Source of the DNA: Zasmidium citrigriseum
Taxonomy: Eukaryota > Ascomycota > Dothideomycetes > Mycosphaerellales > Mycosphaerellaceae
Assembly: GCA_002786025.1 (NCBI GenBank)
Contig: NHNW01000084.1
Location: 62,001-126,000, forward strand
Direction of reading: 5' to 3'
DNA length: 64,000 bases
This document shows, one piece after another, positions 11,745-22,669 of this stretch (the stretch's first letter is position 1; each line of letters begins with the position of its first letter). Below the pieces are notes generated by a model. The model was not told where the DNA came from and did no database searches. It saw nothing but the letters and a program-made list of their open reading frames with translations. Made by a program: the position numbers and the translations under genes.

Positions 11745-13077
11745 CTAATACCCAAGCTCACTCCTCGTAACATCCTCCAAAAAATGCTTCTCCCTCCCGG
11801 CCCTCGAAAACCACAAATACCACGGCACAATACACGTCTTAATAAAATGTCCCAACCACCCGGCATCACTTACAGTCTTGACGACAGCCCCACTCTCATC
11901 GAAAGCCTCCTCGATCCGCTTTCGGCGCAGGTTTTCGTAGGCGTTGAAGGCTTCTTTCATGGTGTTCGGTTTGCCTTTTTCGATCCAGCGGGTTAGGCAG
12001 CGCGAGAAGAGGACGGTGTCTTCGAAGACTATGCCGGTGGATTCGCCTTGGGGGGGCATTGCGTGCTGGTAGAATATGTTAGGGGGACGGTGGTGGTTTG
12101 GTGGGAGGGGAGAAGAGACTTACTGCTGCGTCGCCGAGGAGCATTACGCGGTCTGTGGACCATTTGCCGTATTTGGAGAGGGTGAAGACGGGCCAGAGGA
12201 AGAAGTCTTGTGCTTGTTCGATCAGAGGTTTGATGCAGGGGATCTTCGACTCGCCGAAACGTTCCATGAGCATTGCTCGGGTCTTGTCTGCGTCTGCGCC
12301 GACGGCTTTCCAGCCATCTCTTGAGCCGACATCTTCGACTGTCATCAGAGCGCCGACGTAGACGGAGTCCGCTGCGGAGGAGTGGTAGGAAGTGAGCAGC
12401 ATTCCCTTCTGCGCAAAATTGATGGCCGTGCACTCGAAATGCGTCTTGAATTCCTTACCCACAGGAGCGAAGCCAAAAGCGTTCGATATGCCCGTGTACG
12501 TTGCTTTCCGCTCCGGCTCGACGTGCTTCAAGCGAGTGACGGAGTGGATACCATCACAGCCCATGAGCAAGTCTCCCGTAGCAGATCCTCCATCCTCGAA
12601 GTGAATTGTCACGTTGTCTTTCGTCTCATCGATCTTGACCGTCCTCTTCCCACAAGTCATGCTGATATTCTCATGCTTCTCCACCGCCGCAAGCACACCC
12701 TTCAACGAATCCCCTCTCGTAATCCGCAGAGCTTTATACGGCGGCTCGCCAATGCCCTTGCCCTCCGGACCCCGGAAGTCGGAGGTTGCAATCCGGCCAG
12801 AGTAGACATCGAAGATCTCGAGGTAGTCAATGTCCTTGCCATAGTCTCGCTCGCGGTAGATCTCGAAGGCGCCCAGGTGGTCGAGCATGCGCAGGGCGTT
12901 GGGCGTGAGGTTTACGGCGCCGCCGATCACGGCGGGTTCGGGGCGGATCTCGAAGATGCGGATGCGGGGGACGGCGTCTTTGGGGGCGAATTTGGTGAGG
13001 GCGAGGGCGGTGGTGAGGCCGGAGATGCCGCCGCCGAGGATGAGGATGTCGAGGCCGTTGGGGGATGCGGGAGCCAT
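11745..13077 (-). CDS. FAD-dependent aromatic monooxygenase (salicylate hydroxylase-like)
   Basis: Group A flavoprotein monooxygenase of 424 aa, expected to hydroxylate an aromatic or polyketide-type substrate with NAD(P)H. Exons 13077-12124 and 12065-11745 flank a 58-bp intron. The dinucleotide-binding GxGxxG is at the N-terminus (ILGGGISGLTTAL). The DG motif appears as GCDGIHS near residue 180. The FAD-ribityl GD motif LLGDAAHAMPPQG spans the intron junction, which confirms the splice. No signal peptide is present. Same-strand neighbours are a methyltransferase and a P450, so a small biosynthetic unit is plausible. Substrate is unknown. Confidence 0.92.
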
Positions 13078-14115
13078 TGTTGCTGGAGTGTATATAGAAG
13101 GAGAGGTGAGATGGAAAGAAAGGAGAGAGGGAGATACTTGAAACGAAGCTCACAGTAAGAGGGAGGGGGTATTGGGGAGTATATGTTCAGCAGCAGCACG
13201 GGCAACCAGGATGTCTTCCGGAGCACATGCGGCTCCGCGTGTTGGCGTGTTGGCGTGTTGGCGGGTGTCGTGTAGCACCACGCGCATGCACTCCCAGGCA
13301 CTATCGATGCTGGAAGAATATCAGCCGCGATTGGGAGTCTTGGTGCTGTTGCTGCTGCGGATGTCCGATCCTTTGGTGTGCGAGAAAAGCACCCTCCGCC
13401 ACAACGGCGAGGCTCCTCTCTTCGTTGCTTTCTTCACCAACGTTCGTGTGCTGACACGCTAACGAGGCTGCGTAGACAAAACGAGGAGTGAGCTGGAAGC
13501 GGATGTCGTTGATTCAAGCTGTCCGGGATGTGAAGTCAGTGTCCTGAAAGCCGGCCAATCAGAAGTGTTGCCGTTGAGCTAAAAATATGGCGGATTCGGC
13601 TTGGGGAGCCGTTGTGCGCCTGAACGCCTCTTCCGTCTGCCATCAACATCACTCTTCGCCTTCTTTTTCGTTGCTGTCGGTGTCGGCGTCTTGTCGATGT
13701 CGGTACCGAAGGCGTGAGATATGGCTCCGATGGCCCCGGTCGTTGTCTGAGCCCTGCGTGTCCCTCTCCGAGAAGACGCATTTGGAGCAAGCAACATTGA
13801 AAGAAGAAGAACACATTCTCTGGTAGACTGCGTCTTCAAGCCAGAGAGAAGAGATGATTAGGTATTTCCACAGTCGGCCAAGAGGGTTCTCTTCCTTCTG
13901 AAGGCCTTCGTCTGTGTCTCGAGATACGAGGTCATACAAGATTGCGATTGGCCCCACATGCAAGAGAGGCATCAAAAGGCTGATATCTCTAGGACCTCGT
14001 TCTATCTCCTGTGAGAAGAAGAGCGTAATTGCGTCAAGAGCTTGCACATCCGGCAATTGGACTCCGCCGATGGAGATCGTGAAAAGACACAAAGCTGCCT
14101 TCCTGATCTTTGCAT
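13078..14115. other. Intergenic, no clear gene
   Basis: About 1 kb between the FAD monooxygenase start and the methyltransferase stop, both on the minus strand, so it contains the monooxygenase promoter. The 156-codon minus-strand frame at 14119-13649 starts at GTG with a stop shortly upstream and has no known motif. Confidence 0.4.
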
Positions 14116-14814
14116 TCACGCCGACCCTAACTTTCTACAAGTAATATAATAATGCGGCTCCCGATCCGTCTCAAACTGCTCAGGGGGACGATACGGCAAG
14201 ACTTCCGCCTTCACAATCTTCAAACTAGCCTTCGTCAACAGCTTTGCCCAACCGTCCTTGGTCAAATTCAACGTCTTCACCCGCTTGCCCATGTGCCTGG
14301 GCTCCGCGATCCCAGCACCAGTTCTTGTCCCATCGAATGGCTTGAACTCGACATTCTCAGCCCCCCAATCCTCTCCAGCAATCGTCCCGATGAACAGCCA
14401 TCCGCCTGGCTTCACCCAACTCGCCCATTTCGGCACAATGGCTTCGATTTCCTTAAGCTCCATATCGAACGTGGAAAAGATGGCGAAGGCGGCGTCAAAG
14501 GCGAAAGGGGGTGAGTACTCTAGCATACTGACAGTAGTGAAGGTTCCTGTAGGAACTTGTTCGCGAGCTATGCGTGTCATTTCTTCCGAGACGTCAATGC
14601 CATGGAGGGTGCAGCGTGTTTCTGCGATCATGGACGAGGTTGGAATTCCAGTTCCTTGGCCGATGTCGAGGATTGTTGTTTTCGGTATTAGGGGTAGACG
14701 GGCTAGGGCTTCGCGGACAAAGGCGATTTGATTGGGATTCCTGCCGTATGCGTCTTCGTAGGACTTGCTCATGGCGTTGTAGGTTTCTCGCGCGGTGGCG
14801 TCGGAGGACGTCAT
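14116..14814 (-). CDS. Class I SAM-dependent methyltransferase
   Basis: Single-exon protein of 232 aa. The SAM-binding motif I reads ILDIGQGTGIP at about residue 48. The acidic motif II follows as LHGIDVSEEM, and WVKPGGWLFIG corresponds to the post-III region. This is the layout of small-molecule methyltransferases of the Methyltransf_11/25 type. No targeting signal is seen. It lies about 200 bp downstream of the P450 and 1 kb upstream of the FAD monooxygenase, all on the minus strand, which fits a tailoring role. The methyl acceptor cannot be predicted. Confidence 0.9.
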   Translation of the reverse strand: MTSSDATARETYNAMSKSYEDAYGRNPNQIAFVREALARLPLIPKTTILDIGQGTGIPTSSMIAETRCTLHGIDVSEEMTRIAREQVPTGTFTTVSMLEYSPPFAFDAAFAIFSTFDMELKEIEAIVPKWASWVKPGGWLFIGTIAGEDWGAENVEFKPFDGTRTGAGIAEPRHMGKRVKTLNLTKDGWAKLLTKASLKIVKAEVLPYRPPEQFETDREPHYYITCRKLGSA

Positions 14815-15009
14815 CTTGGTGGATGCTTGGGCAAGACTGTTGAAGGAGATATACGAAATCTACTGGGTAAGTTGATTTGAATGTTTCGTCTACTTGGGGA
14901 GCTTTCATTGGAACATGAGAGTTGCGATTGACCAGCTTGCTATGGACCCTGATTGGACCACCGCACGTCATGCTGACCTCTAGTCTATGTCCTCGCGGAC
15001 GAACGGCGC

Positions 15010-16737
15010 TCAGCACTTCCTCGGCTCGATATAGCAGTGATACTTCTGCCACACAAACCAAGTCGAGAACAACTCCCATGGCTTGTCGTTCTCGAAGACA
15101 AGGTCGAACTTTCGAACGATCTGTGGGATGACCTTGGTCATCTCGAGCAGGCTGATGTTCTTCCCTATGCAGGTTCGAGCTCCGGCGCCGAACTGTTCGA
15201 GCAATGTCAGAAGAGAACTTCGAAGAGATTGTTTCGACACTTACTGCGAAAGATGCCCCCAGTTGCGCGGCCGCATTTTTTGACTCTGAGCCCAAGAAGC
15301 GCTCAGGACGAAATTCGCTGGCGTCATCACCGTACACTTCTGGGTTGCGATGAAGTGCCCATGCGGAAACTCCAACTTCAGCCTTTATGGTGAAGCGGTC
15401 AGCAACGATTCATTGACCAGGATAAGGCCCATTACTTACACCCTCAGGAAACCATTGCCCGCTCAACTCTACTCCTCCCTTCGGCACCTTTCTCGGGAGG
15501 ATATAGCCCACCGCCGGATGGATTCGCAGCGTTTCCATGATCACTGCTTGAAGATATGGCATGTCTTGCGCCTCCTTGAACGAGACTGGGTCGGAAATTC
15601 TGCCTTCGGCGGCCATGGTGTCGATTTCTTCTCGAAGCTTTCGCAGGACTGCTGGATTCCGGTAGAGGTAATACAGCGCAGCTGACAAAGTGATGGCAGT
15701 GGTGTCCGAGCTTTAATCCAATGTCAGTGGATGCGAAACATCGTCCCAAAGCACCTACCCAGCAGCAATGTTCGACCCCACCGAGTCCATCATGTGCTGA
15801 TACTGGACTTTTCCCTCAGATTCAAGCTTCAACAACTTGGCAACGAAAGGATCCGCTCGCGAGTCGTCTTGCTTGACAAAAGTGCTTCCTCGATGTTTCG
15901 CCAATTGATCTCTGGCCATGTTCTCTAAAGTATCGGCGCTTTTGTTTCCGAGCAAGCGGTTGAGCCTGAAGATTGGTAGATGCAGCTCTGGAAGAATGCC
16001 GACTGTTCCCTGGTATCGGATGAGGAAGTGTACCAGCTGCATGAGATTGTCGACGTCGCCTTCGTTCTCCATCATGCCGAAGTTCTTGTCAAGCTGGGGC
16101 GTGTCAACGTCGGATTCGCCAGAGAACGAGACACCTTCGAACGTACCGTGATCTCCCCAATTACATCAAAAGCGTAGCACTGCATGAACTCCGGGATTAA
16201 GACCTTCTGTCGCTTCTCCGCGAAATCGTTGAGCTTCCTCATGCAGACGGCGTTCATCCGGTCGACCGCATCCTCATAACTAACCATCGAGCTCATACTA
16301 TACAAATTCGCAACTTTCCTCTTGTTCTCCGCATGCTTGCCTTCATCCCTCAGACTGAACAAATTCGGCCGGGCAGGATCTTCCGCCACGCTGTAGTAGT
16401 CCGTCTTGCCGAAGTTTCCGCCCAAGGAGTAGATTTTCTTCTGCGCTTCGAGGATGTTGAAGGAGTATTTGTTCGGACCGAGACGGATGACAGGGCCGTT
16501 TTTCTGGTGGAGTTTGATGAAGGTCTCGTGCGAGTCGCCCCGGAGCATCTGACGGAGTTCCCATAGTCGAGTAAATCTGGCGAGAAAGGGACCCGGGATG
16601 TCTTTGTAGGGTGAGATGAAGAGAGCGTGGATGATCCAGAGGACGTAGCCGGCGAGAACGACCAGGACTCCTCCGAGAAGGAGTCTGGTTGGTGTTAGAG
16701 CTGTGGCATTGATGTTGAATGCTTCGAAGAGAACCAT
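15010..16737 (-). CDS. Cytochrome P450 monooxygenase (pisatin demethylase-like group)
   Basis: Membrane-anchored P450 of 502 aa. Exons 16737-16147, 16084-15759, 15710-15440, 15382-15245 and 15192-15010 keep frame throughout. One hydrophobic N-terminal anchor helix is followed by the proline-rich hinge PYKDIPGP. The I-helix oxygen-binding motif is AAGSDTTA, formed across intron 2. The K-helix ExxR is ETLR, the PERF motif is FRPERF, and the heme-binding loop is FGAGARTCIG, with the Cys thiolate ligand. An in-frame ATG-led extension to 16827 exists but adds sequence before the anchor, so I prefer 16737. Family resemblance is to fungal CYPs around pisatin demethylase; the substrate is unknown. 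Confidence 0.93.
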
Positions 16738-18529
16738 TGTGATTTGAAATGAATTTCGAGAAGCAAGAGTGAGGAGAAAGTCAAGATCTTTCCTGCCCCG
16801 ATACAAAGCGCTCATATAGCATAGCACTTAAAAGTCATATGTACCTTCGACTGGCGTCTCTGCTTTGGATCCGTCTTGCAGCTGTCGGCCACAACTATCT
16901 TCCACTCTCCGACGAACGTCTCCGCAGGCTGTGCCGACAATGCAGCGTAAAAGAAGACATGCGCCTTTGAATGCGACATTGAAACAGACTTGACGTCGAC
17001 AAGTCACATGTATGCTGCCGCTAAACAGTAGCTCCTCAATACTTGGCCGAACTCCACAATCCCCGGAACCTGGACGAAGCCGATTCCGAGTGGCGCTAAG
17101 GCTGCGCTCCAAACATATGCCGAAAGAGGCAAGGAATGTGCTACAAGTGCGAGTAAAGTAAGAAGGGCTGTTAGTCAATGGTTAAATGAGTAGTCTTGAT
17201 CCTGGACAGAGTTGGTAGATCGATAAGGCCCTGTCGCTATTCGACGGGATGGTGCTTGTTGTGATGCCGGGGATTGCGTAATGTTGGGCCGGCTCTTCTA
17301 ACGAAATATCTTCGATGCCCCAGGTATTATCTTTCTCGATCACTATCCTTTCAAGCTTTCGCTGTACTCTTACAATTATGTCCACCAACGCAATCAACGA
17401 TTTCCAGCCTCTCTTCAGCCTTACTCCGGTATCGCTTCTTGATTTCCTTGTACTCTGAGAAGTACAGCGCATTCACCGATGGACACATCGAATAGAGCTC
17501 TCGTCGTTGAGGTCGCGGTATTGTCAAAAACCGGAGATTGGGTCAATCTTGCAACATTAGAAGTCCCTTGGGGTCATAATGGCTACAATCTCAAGCTCGT
17601 CGGAGGAGCGTAAAAGTATTATGGGAGCCCATACCATGACGCTGATGGCCTACCTTCTACGAGGTTGCGACGGTGAGTGCAATTTCCTTAATTTCGATTG
17701 CTGTTATCTTACAGTATTAAACACCCCTTAAAGACCTCGTGTTTCCACTGACATTGTGCGTCCAGCGTCATTAGTCACTCGCAATCGATGTGACGTTTCC
17801 ATGCTAGCGAGGCCTTCGGTACTGTTGCTGTGCCTGCATGTGGCACGGTCAGGCCGCCTACTCGTTTGACGGAAGATCTGCTCAGCCTTATTGAAGCTCC
17901 TGAAAGTATCCTTGAATCCTGGTCAATAGAAATTCCTCAGTCCAAAACTTTTGAATGCCAACGATGTCGTTGAGAAGGGAAGAAGAGTCGACCTCCATGT
18001 TCGGGAATATTTTTCAAGCAGGTGGCGATTGTTCGTCGAACCCACCTCGGCTGCCGAGGACTCAAGAAGCTCTTACAGATCCTGGAGAATCTTCATCCAG
18101 AGCTTCATTTCTTCCTCCACATCCAACGGACATTTTCTTCCCCACAACTTCAGTAATTCCACGCGGAGCTTCCTATAGTGAGGACTCAACATTGGTGGAA
18201 AGCAATTCATCCTCAGAGACGGCACGCGACCCCCGCATTATACAGGTCTCGAGATCAACAGAAATCGATAGCTCTACAGTAGCGCGAACTACCCCGTGGG
18301 GCCGATCATCAGGAGTCAAGCACCTCCAACATGGATGAAGCTTGCATTGGTGGGATGTATTTCCCCGTTGGTCATCTTTGCAAAAGCTTGCTTGGTGGGC
18401 AATATGTGCTTACCTTTAGGCCAAGGGTATGCTTCCAAGAAATGACGAGGATAAGAAGCCTGCGTGGCCATGCAATTGGCGTTTGCTTGAGTTGTAAGCT
18501 TCTTTTGGTTGAGATCTGAGCGGATCATC
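16738..18529. other. 1.8-kb region with unresolved coding-like pieces
   Basis: Contains the P450 promoter on its left. Between 17479 and 18338 there is a string of coherent plus-strand frames. One is a 44-codon ATG frame from 17479. Another is an open frame at about 17812-17973. The last is a Ser-rich 127-codon frame at 17955-18338. A convincing intron (GTGAGT...TTACAG) sits at about 17672-17715. I could not assemble one intact protein, so this is either an unrecognised spliced gene or a decayed one. Confidence 0.35.
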
Positions 18530-20169
18530 ATGTCTTCACGATCGAGCCTTCGACAGGCTTTGGGCCTTACTGTTGCTGCTGCTGCGGTCTCTGTCAGCGC
18601 CGGTCCTTGCGATATCTATGCCAGTGGAAAGACGCCTTGTGTGGCCGCACACAGCACGACTCGATCTCTGTACAATGCTTACTCTGGCCCGCTTTACCAA
18701 GTGCAGCGTACTTCTGATGGATCGACGACGGATATCAATGCGTTGTCCGCTGGAGGCGTTGCGAATGCCGGTGCCCAGGACTCCTTCTGCGGCAATACGA
18801 CTTGTCTGATCTCGATCATCTATGATCAGTCCGGCAAGAAGAATCATCTCACTCGAGCTCCTCCTGGTGGAGCTGCGAGCGGACCACAGCCTGGAGGAGT
18901 ACGTAAACTGAAGTTTTTTTTACAAAATTGCTGAGACATCTACTGACCTTATACTCTTTACTCGCAGTACGATGATCTCGCTGCTGCAATTGGAGCTCCA
19001 GTAACTCTGAACGGCAACAAGGCGTATGGCGTCTTCATCTCTCCAGGAACCGGATACCGTATCGATTCCACGAACGGCGTGGCCACCGGCGACGAACCAG
19101 AAGGCATGTACGCAGTTCTGGATGGGACACACTACAACGGTGGCTGCTGTTTCGACTACGGAAATGCAGAGACCAACAACAAGGACACCGGAAATGGCCA
19201 CATGGAGTCCATCTACTATGGTACCTGCACCATCTGGGGCACCGGATCTGGAAATGGTCCTTGGATCATGGCAGATCTCGAGAATGGCCTCTTTTCGGGT
19301 GCTAGCACTGGCCAGAACACCGCTGACCCTTCGCTGTCGAACCGGTTCCAGACTGCAGTTGTGAAGGGAGAGCCTGGAAGATGGGCCATCCGTGGTGCCG
19401 CTGCAAATGCAGGCTCGCTCAACACGTACTACTCGGGATCTCGACCGAATGCTGATGGGTACAACCCCATGAGCAAGGAGGGAGCTATCATCCTCGGCAT
19501 TGGTGGCGACAACAGTATCTCCGGCCAGGGAACATTTTACGAGGGTGTAATGACCACCGGATATCCTTCGGACGCCACGGAGAACTCTGTGCAGGCCAAC
19601 ATTGCGGCTGCCAAGTATGCCACGACTTCGTTGACCAGCGGTCCAGCGGTAAGAGAAAATGTCGACTGCCATGCTATTCAGCATTGCTAATGTCCTGTCT
19701 GCAGGTCAACGTCGGTTCTTCGATCTCCTTCCGCGCCACGACGGCAGGCTACACCAACAGCTACCTGTCTCACAACGGCAGCGCTGTCAGCATCCAATCC
19801 TTGTCATCCTCCAGCAGCAGCGCCCAAAAGAAAGCCGCCAGCTGGACAGTCCGCACTGGCCTCGGAAACAGCGCCTGCGTGTCTTTCGAGTCCAACGACA
19901 CTCCTGGCAGCTACATCCGCCACAACAACTTCGTGCTGTACGTGAACGCCGGCGATGGTTCTCAGCAGTTCAATGAGGACGCCACCTTCTGTCCACAGGC
20001 CGGTCTCACTCAGGGCAACTCCATCCGGTCGTGGAATTACCCGACCAGATATTTCCGCCACTACTACACCAATGGCTATATTGCGAGCGATGGTGGTCCT
20101 CATGATTTCGACAATCATAACTCGTTTAACAACGATGTGAGCTGGGTCATTGGTAACAGTCTGGCGTAG
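18530..20169 (+). CDS. abfB: Alpha-L-arabinofuranosidase B, GH54 with CBM42
   Basis: Secreted enzyme that removes arabinose side chains from arabinoxylan and pectin. Exons 18530-18898, 18968-19648 and 19705-20169 encode 504 aa, matching the usual length of about 500. A signal peptide ends near the SAGPCDIY start of the mature enzyme. The GH54 catalytic domain occupies roughly residues 25-345. By alignment with the well-studied Aspergillus kawachii AbfB, the nucleophile is Glu228 (ADLENG) and the general acid Asp304 (GGDNS); the two keep the same offset of seven residues. The C-terminal beta-trefoil CBM42 follows, with repeats such as SYIRHNNFVLYV and YFRHYYTNGYI. I start at 18530 because the upstream in-frame ATG would delay the signal peptide. 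Confidence 0.96.
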
Positions 20170-20486
20170 ACTTGAAAGGGGCAGAAGAAGCTGGACTCTC
20201 CGTGGAGACGTACAAGAGTGTTGAGCGAAGTTGTTGATGATAGCAAGCGCATAGCATATTCAAAGCATCAGTTTGCGTGATTGTTGACGAGTCTTTTTGT
20301 CCAATGTGGTGGTGTTTTCGGGAGTGTTGCAGCTGCTCCAAGAAAAGGACAGATAAGCTCGAAGATAAGGTTATGCGCTAACCGCGCCACCGGCAAAATT
20401 CAACCTCCCCCACGTCGCTTGCCGGGACCACCTGACTTCTCTCCGACCTCACCTCGAGCAAGGGACTTCTTTGCCCAGAGCCTATC
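20170..20486. other. Intergenic spacer
   Basis: 317 bp between two plus-strand genes; presumed 3' end of the arabinofuranosidase gene and promoter of the GH18 gene. No element recognised. Confidence 0.4.
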
Positions 20487-21613
20487 ATGTCAACTCCTCT
20501 TCTGCCTCTTGGAGAAGGCCCACGTGTAATTGTATACCATCAGACCCACCATGGCCCCGATAATGGACCACCAGTCAGCCTCTTGCCTCTGATCACGAAC
20601 GGGACGGGTGTGACACATGTGGTCGTGGCCGCAATCCATCTCAATGATCCACCTGGCAATATCACACTGAATGACCATCCTCCAGATCATGAGCGATTCA
20701 CGACACTCTGGGGCGAGGTGGCATGGATGCAGGCGAGCGGCGTGAAGGTATTGGGTCTGTTGGGAGGAGCAGCGAAAGGATCTTACGAGCGACTGGATGG
20801 CGATGACTTGGCTCGGGTTGAGTCCTACTATGTGCCTTTACGGGACATGATCCGAAAGTACCGCCTCGATGGTCTCGACTTGGACATTGAGGAGCCCACA
20901 TCGTTGCCTGGAACAGTACGGCTAATAGATCGGCTGCGAGCTGATTTTGGTCCGGCTTTCCTTATCACGATGGCACCGGTTGCTACTGCTTTGCTGCCGA
21001 ATCAGCCACACCTTTCCGGGCCAGCTTTTGACTATCGACTACTTGAGCAGATGCGAGGCTATGAGATCGCTTGGTACAATGTACGTCTGGCTATCTGTTC
21101 GAATGCTCTTCCATGCTGACTTCCACCCAGACACAATTCTACTGCGGCTGGGGAGATGCAAGCTCGACAGCATGGTACGACGCAATCATGAGCATGGGCT
21201 GGAATCCTAACAAGGTCGTCTTCGGACTCATCACGAACCCAGCAAATGGCCCAGGGCATGTCGAGTGGGCCAGGCAGGAAGGTGTGCTCAGAGCTCTGCG
21301 GCAGAAGTACCCTAACTTCGGTGGTGTCATGGGTTGGGAGTACTTCAACTCACTACCAGGAGACAAAGGCAGACCGTGGGAGTGGGCGGCGAACATGGCT
21401 CGGACGATAAGAACTCCGCTTCCTGCGCCACCGCCCATTCCGATCCGCCCGTATGGACAGCCAGCTCAGTTGCCGCAGCCGCCACACTCTTTCCCCGCTG
21501 AGAGCATACAGACACTGAAGGATCTTGGATTCAGCGACCAACAGGCTGTCGCGGCTTTGAATTCGACCGGAGGCAATGTGGAGTACGCTGCCGCATTTCT
21601 GTTCCAAGATTAG
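20487..21613 (+). CDS. Intracellular GH18 glycosidase with C-terminal UBA domain
   Basis: Protein of 358 aa from exons 20487-21080 and 21131-21613. The GH18 catalytic signature DGLDLDIEE is at about residues 132-140, with the proton-donor Glu last in DxxDxDxE. Downstream beta-barrel landmarks include FLITMAPVA, YEIAWYNTQFYCGWG and GGVMGWEYFNS. This resembles class III chitinase or endo-beta-N-acetylglucosaminidase-type GH18. There is no signal peptide, so action in the cytosol is likely. After a Pro-rich linker (about residues 285-312) the last 40 residues form a UBA-type three-helix ubiquitin-binding domain (IQTLKDLGFSDQQAVAALN). A glycosidase joined to a ubiquitin reader is unusual; it could act on glycoproteins in the cytosol, which is inference. 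Confidence 0.85.
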
Positions 21614-21776
21614 AGTGCAGTCATGCAGCAGCCCTAAGATACCATCGAAGCCATGGAAGATGATCGAATTCCTCATCAAAGGAGGTCGAGACATTTCAGA
21701 ATCGTGGATGTTTGCCAGTGCATTATCAAAAACCAAAGTCCTGCACCGACTTTCCGAAGTATCTTCAGCAACTGCA

Positions 21777-22427
21777 ATGGATCCCTCTCGTTCATCGTCC
21801 AACGACAAGCAATCCTACCGTTGCGTTCCAGAGAGGGAAGGAGGAACCTACTACTTTCGTCCCAACGGCATAAAAGAAGAACAGTGCACATACATCGGCG
21901 TCTCCGAGCTCATCGTCGGTGTTGGCGTCTACCTTCCCATCGACGAGAATCGCTGCTTCGTAGCTCATGTCAGCCCCATGGTAGACTTCCCCGTGGAGGG
22001 TCTCGAGAAGTTCAGGTGGTTGACGCCGGAAGAGGGCGCGGCAATCAGGACCAAGGTCCACGAGAAGCTTACCCAGAGTGCCAGAGCGCATGAGTGGAGT
22101 GCTCAAGACGTTCTGGACTGCCTCGCGAAGGGTGCGAAGAAAGCAATACTCGTCTGTCGTCGCTTGCTGGATAAACCAGGACGTCCTGGCCCGTACGTAA
22201 TCGAAGGCATCAACGACTTTCTGGGTCGACCGGGGTTCTTTGGGCCGGCGGACTGCGAGCAGGAGTCTAGGGGATTTGTTGTCGAGCATCACAGGGGGGA
22301 GGTATTCTTGTTTCCTCTGCTCGGCAAAGACGAGGATCTGCCCTTCAAAAAGCAGGATGTGTGGATGGAGTGGGAGGTTGTTGTTAGTCCGCAGAGATTG
22401 TTGTTAGTCCACAGCGATGAGGAATGA
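21777..22427 (+). CDS. CheD/CNF1-like family paralogue 1, predicted inactive
   Basis: First of four same-strand paralogues; single exon, 216 aa. It shares with the others the N-terminal GGTYxF block, the central YLPIDxxRCFxAH block, a middle helix ending (V/I)xxGIxDFLG, and a late GFVVEH block. Compared with the other three, the predicted catalytic Thr is Val42 and the predicted nucleophile Cys is Gly48, while His64 and the second Cys (Cys60) are kept. It is therefore probably not an enzyme, or has changed function. The ATG at 21777 matches the start position of the other copies; a longer in-frame frame upstream lacks family similarity. It begins only 163 bp after the GH18-UBA stop. Family naming is inference. 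Confidence 0.75.
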   Translation: MDPSRSSSNDKQSYRCVPEREGGTYYFRPNGIKEEQCTYIGVSELIVGVGVYLPIDENRCFVAHVSPMVDFPVEGLEKFRWLTPEEGAAIRTKVHEKLTQSARAHEWSAQDVLDCLAKGAKKAILVCRRLLDKPGRPGPYVIEGINDFLGRPGFFGPADCEQESRGFVVEHHRGEVFLFPLLGKDEDLPFKKQDVWMEWEVVVSPQRLLLVHSDEE

Positions 22428-22669
22428 ATGCAACACTTCGAAACAAGCCTTCAGCACTACGAGTGAGACATATCTTGCCATTTCAAGATCAAGTTCGACT
22501 AGGTGTGCGTATCATCCATGAATGAATTACAACTGAAGACATGTCTTTCCAGGAATGAGACCGGACTCGTCTGTGAACGGTTCATGCCGATCTCGAGAGC
22601 GCATTTGTGCTCGCATGCTGCCTCGAAAATACTTGAATCTCTTCAATCTCCCATACTCCCTCTACAATT

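Noticed and set aside
12382..13158. 258-codon plus-strand frame
   Set aside because: It is antisense to exon 1 of the FAD monooxygenase, which has all FAD motifs and a correct splice. The antisense product is low-complexity Arg/Glu/Gly-rich.
13649..14119. 156-codon minus-strand frame as a gene
   Set aside because: Begins at GTG with a stop shortly upstream, overlaps the methyltransferase end, and its C-terminal part is Arg/Asp low complexity.
14594..15337. 247-codon minus-strand frame
   Set aside because: Overlaps the last P450 exons and the methyltransferase in another frame; reads through two real introns and has no motif.
18920..19684. 254-codon minus-strand frame
   Set aside because: Antisense shadow of the GH54 arabinofuranosidase catalytic exon.
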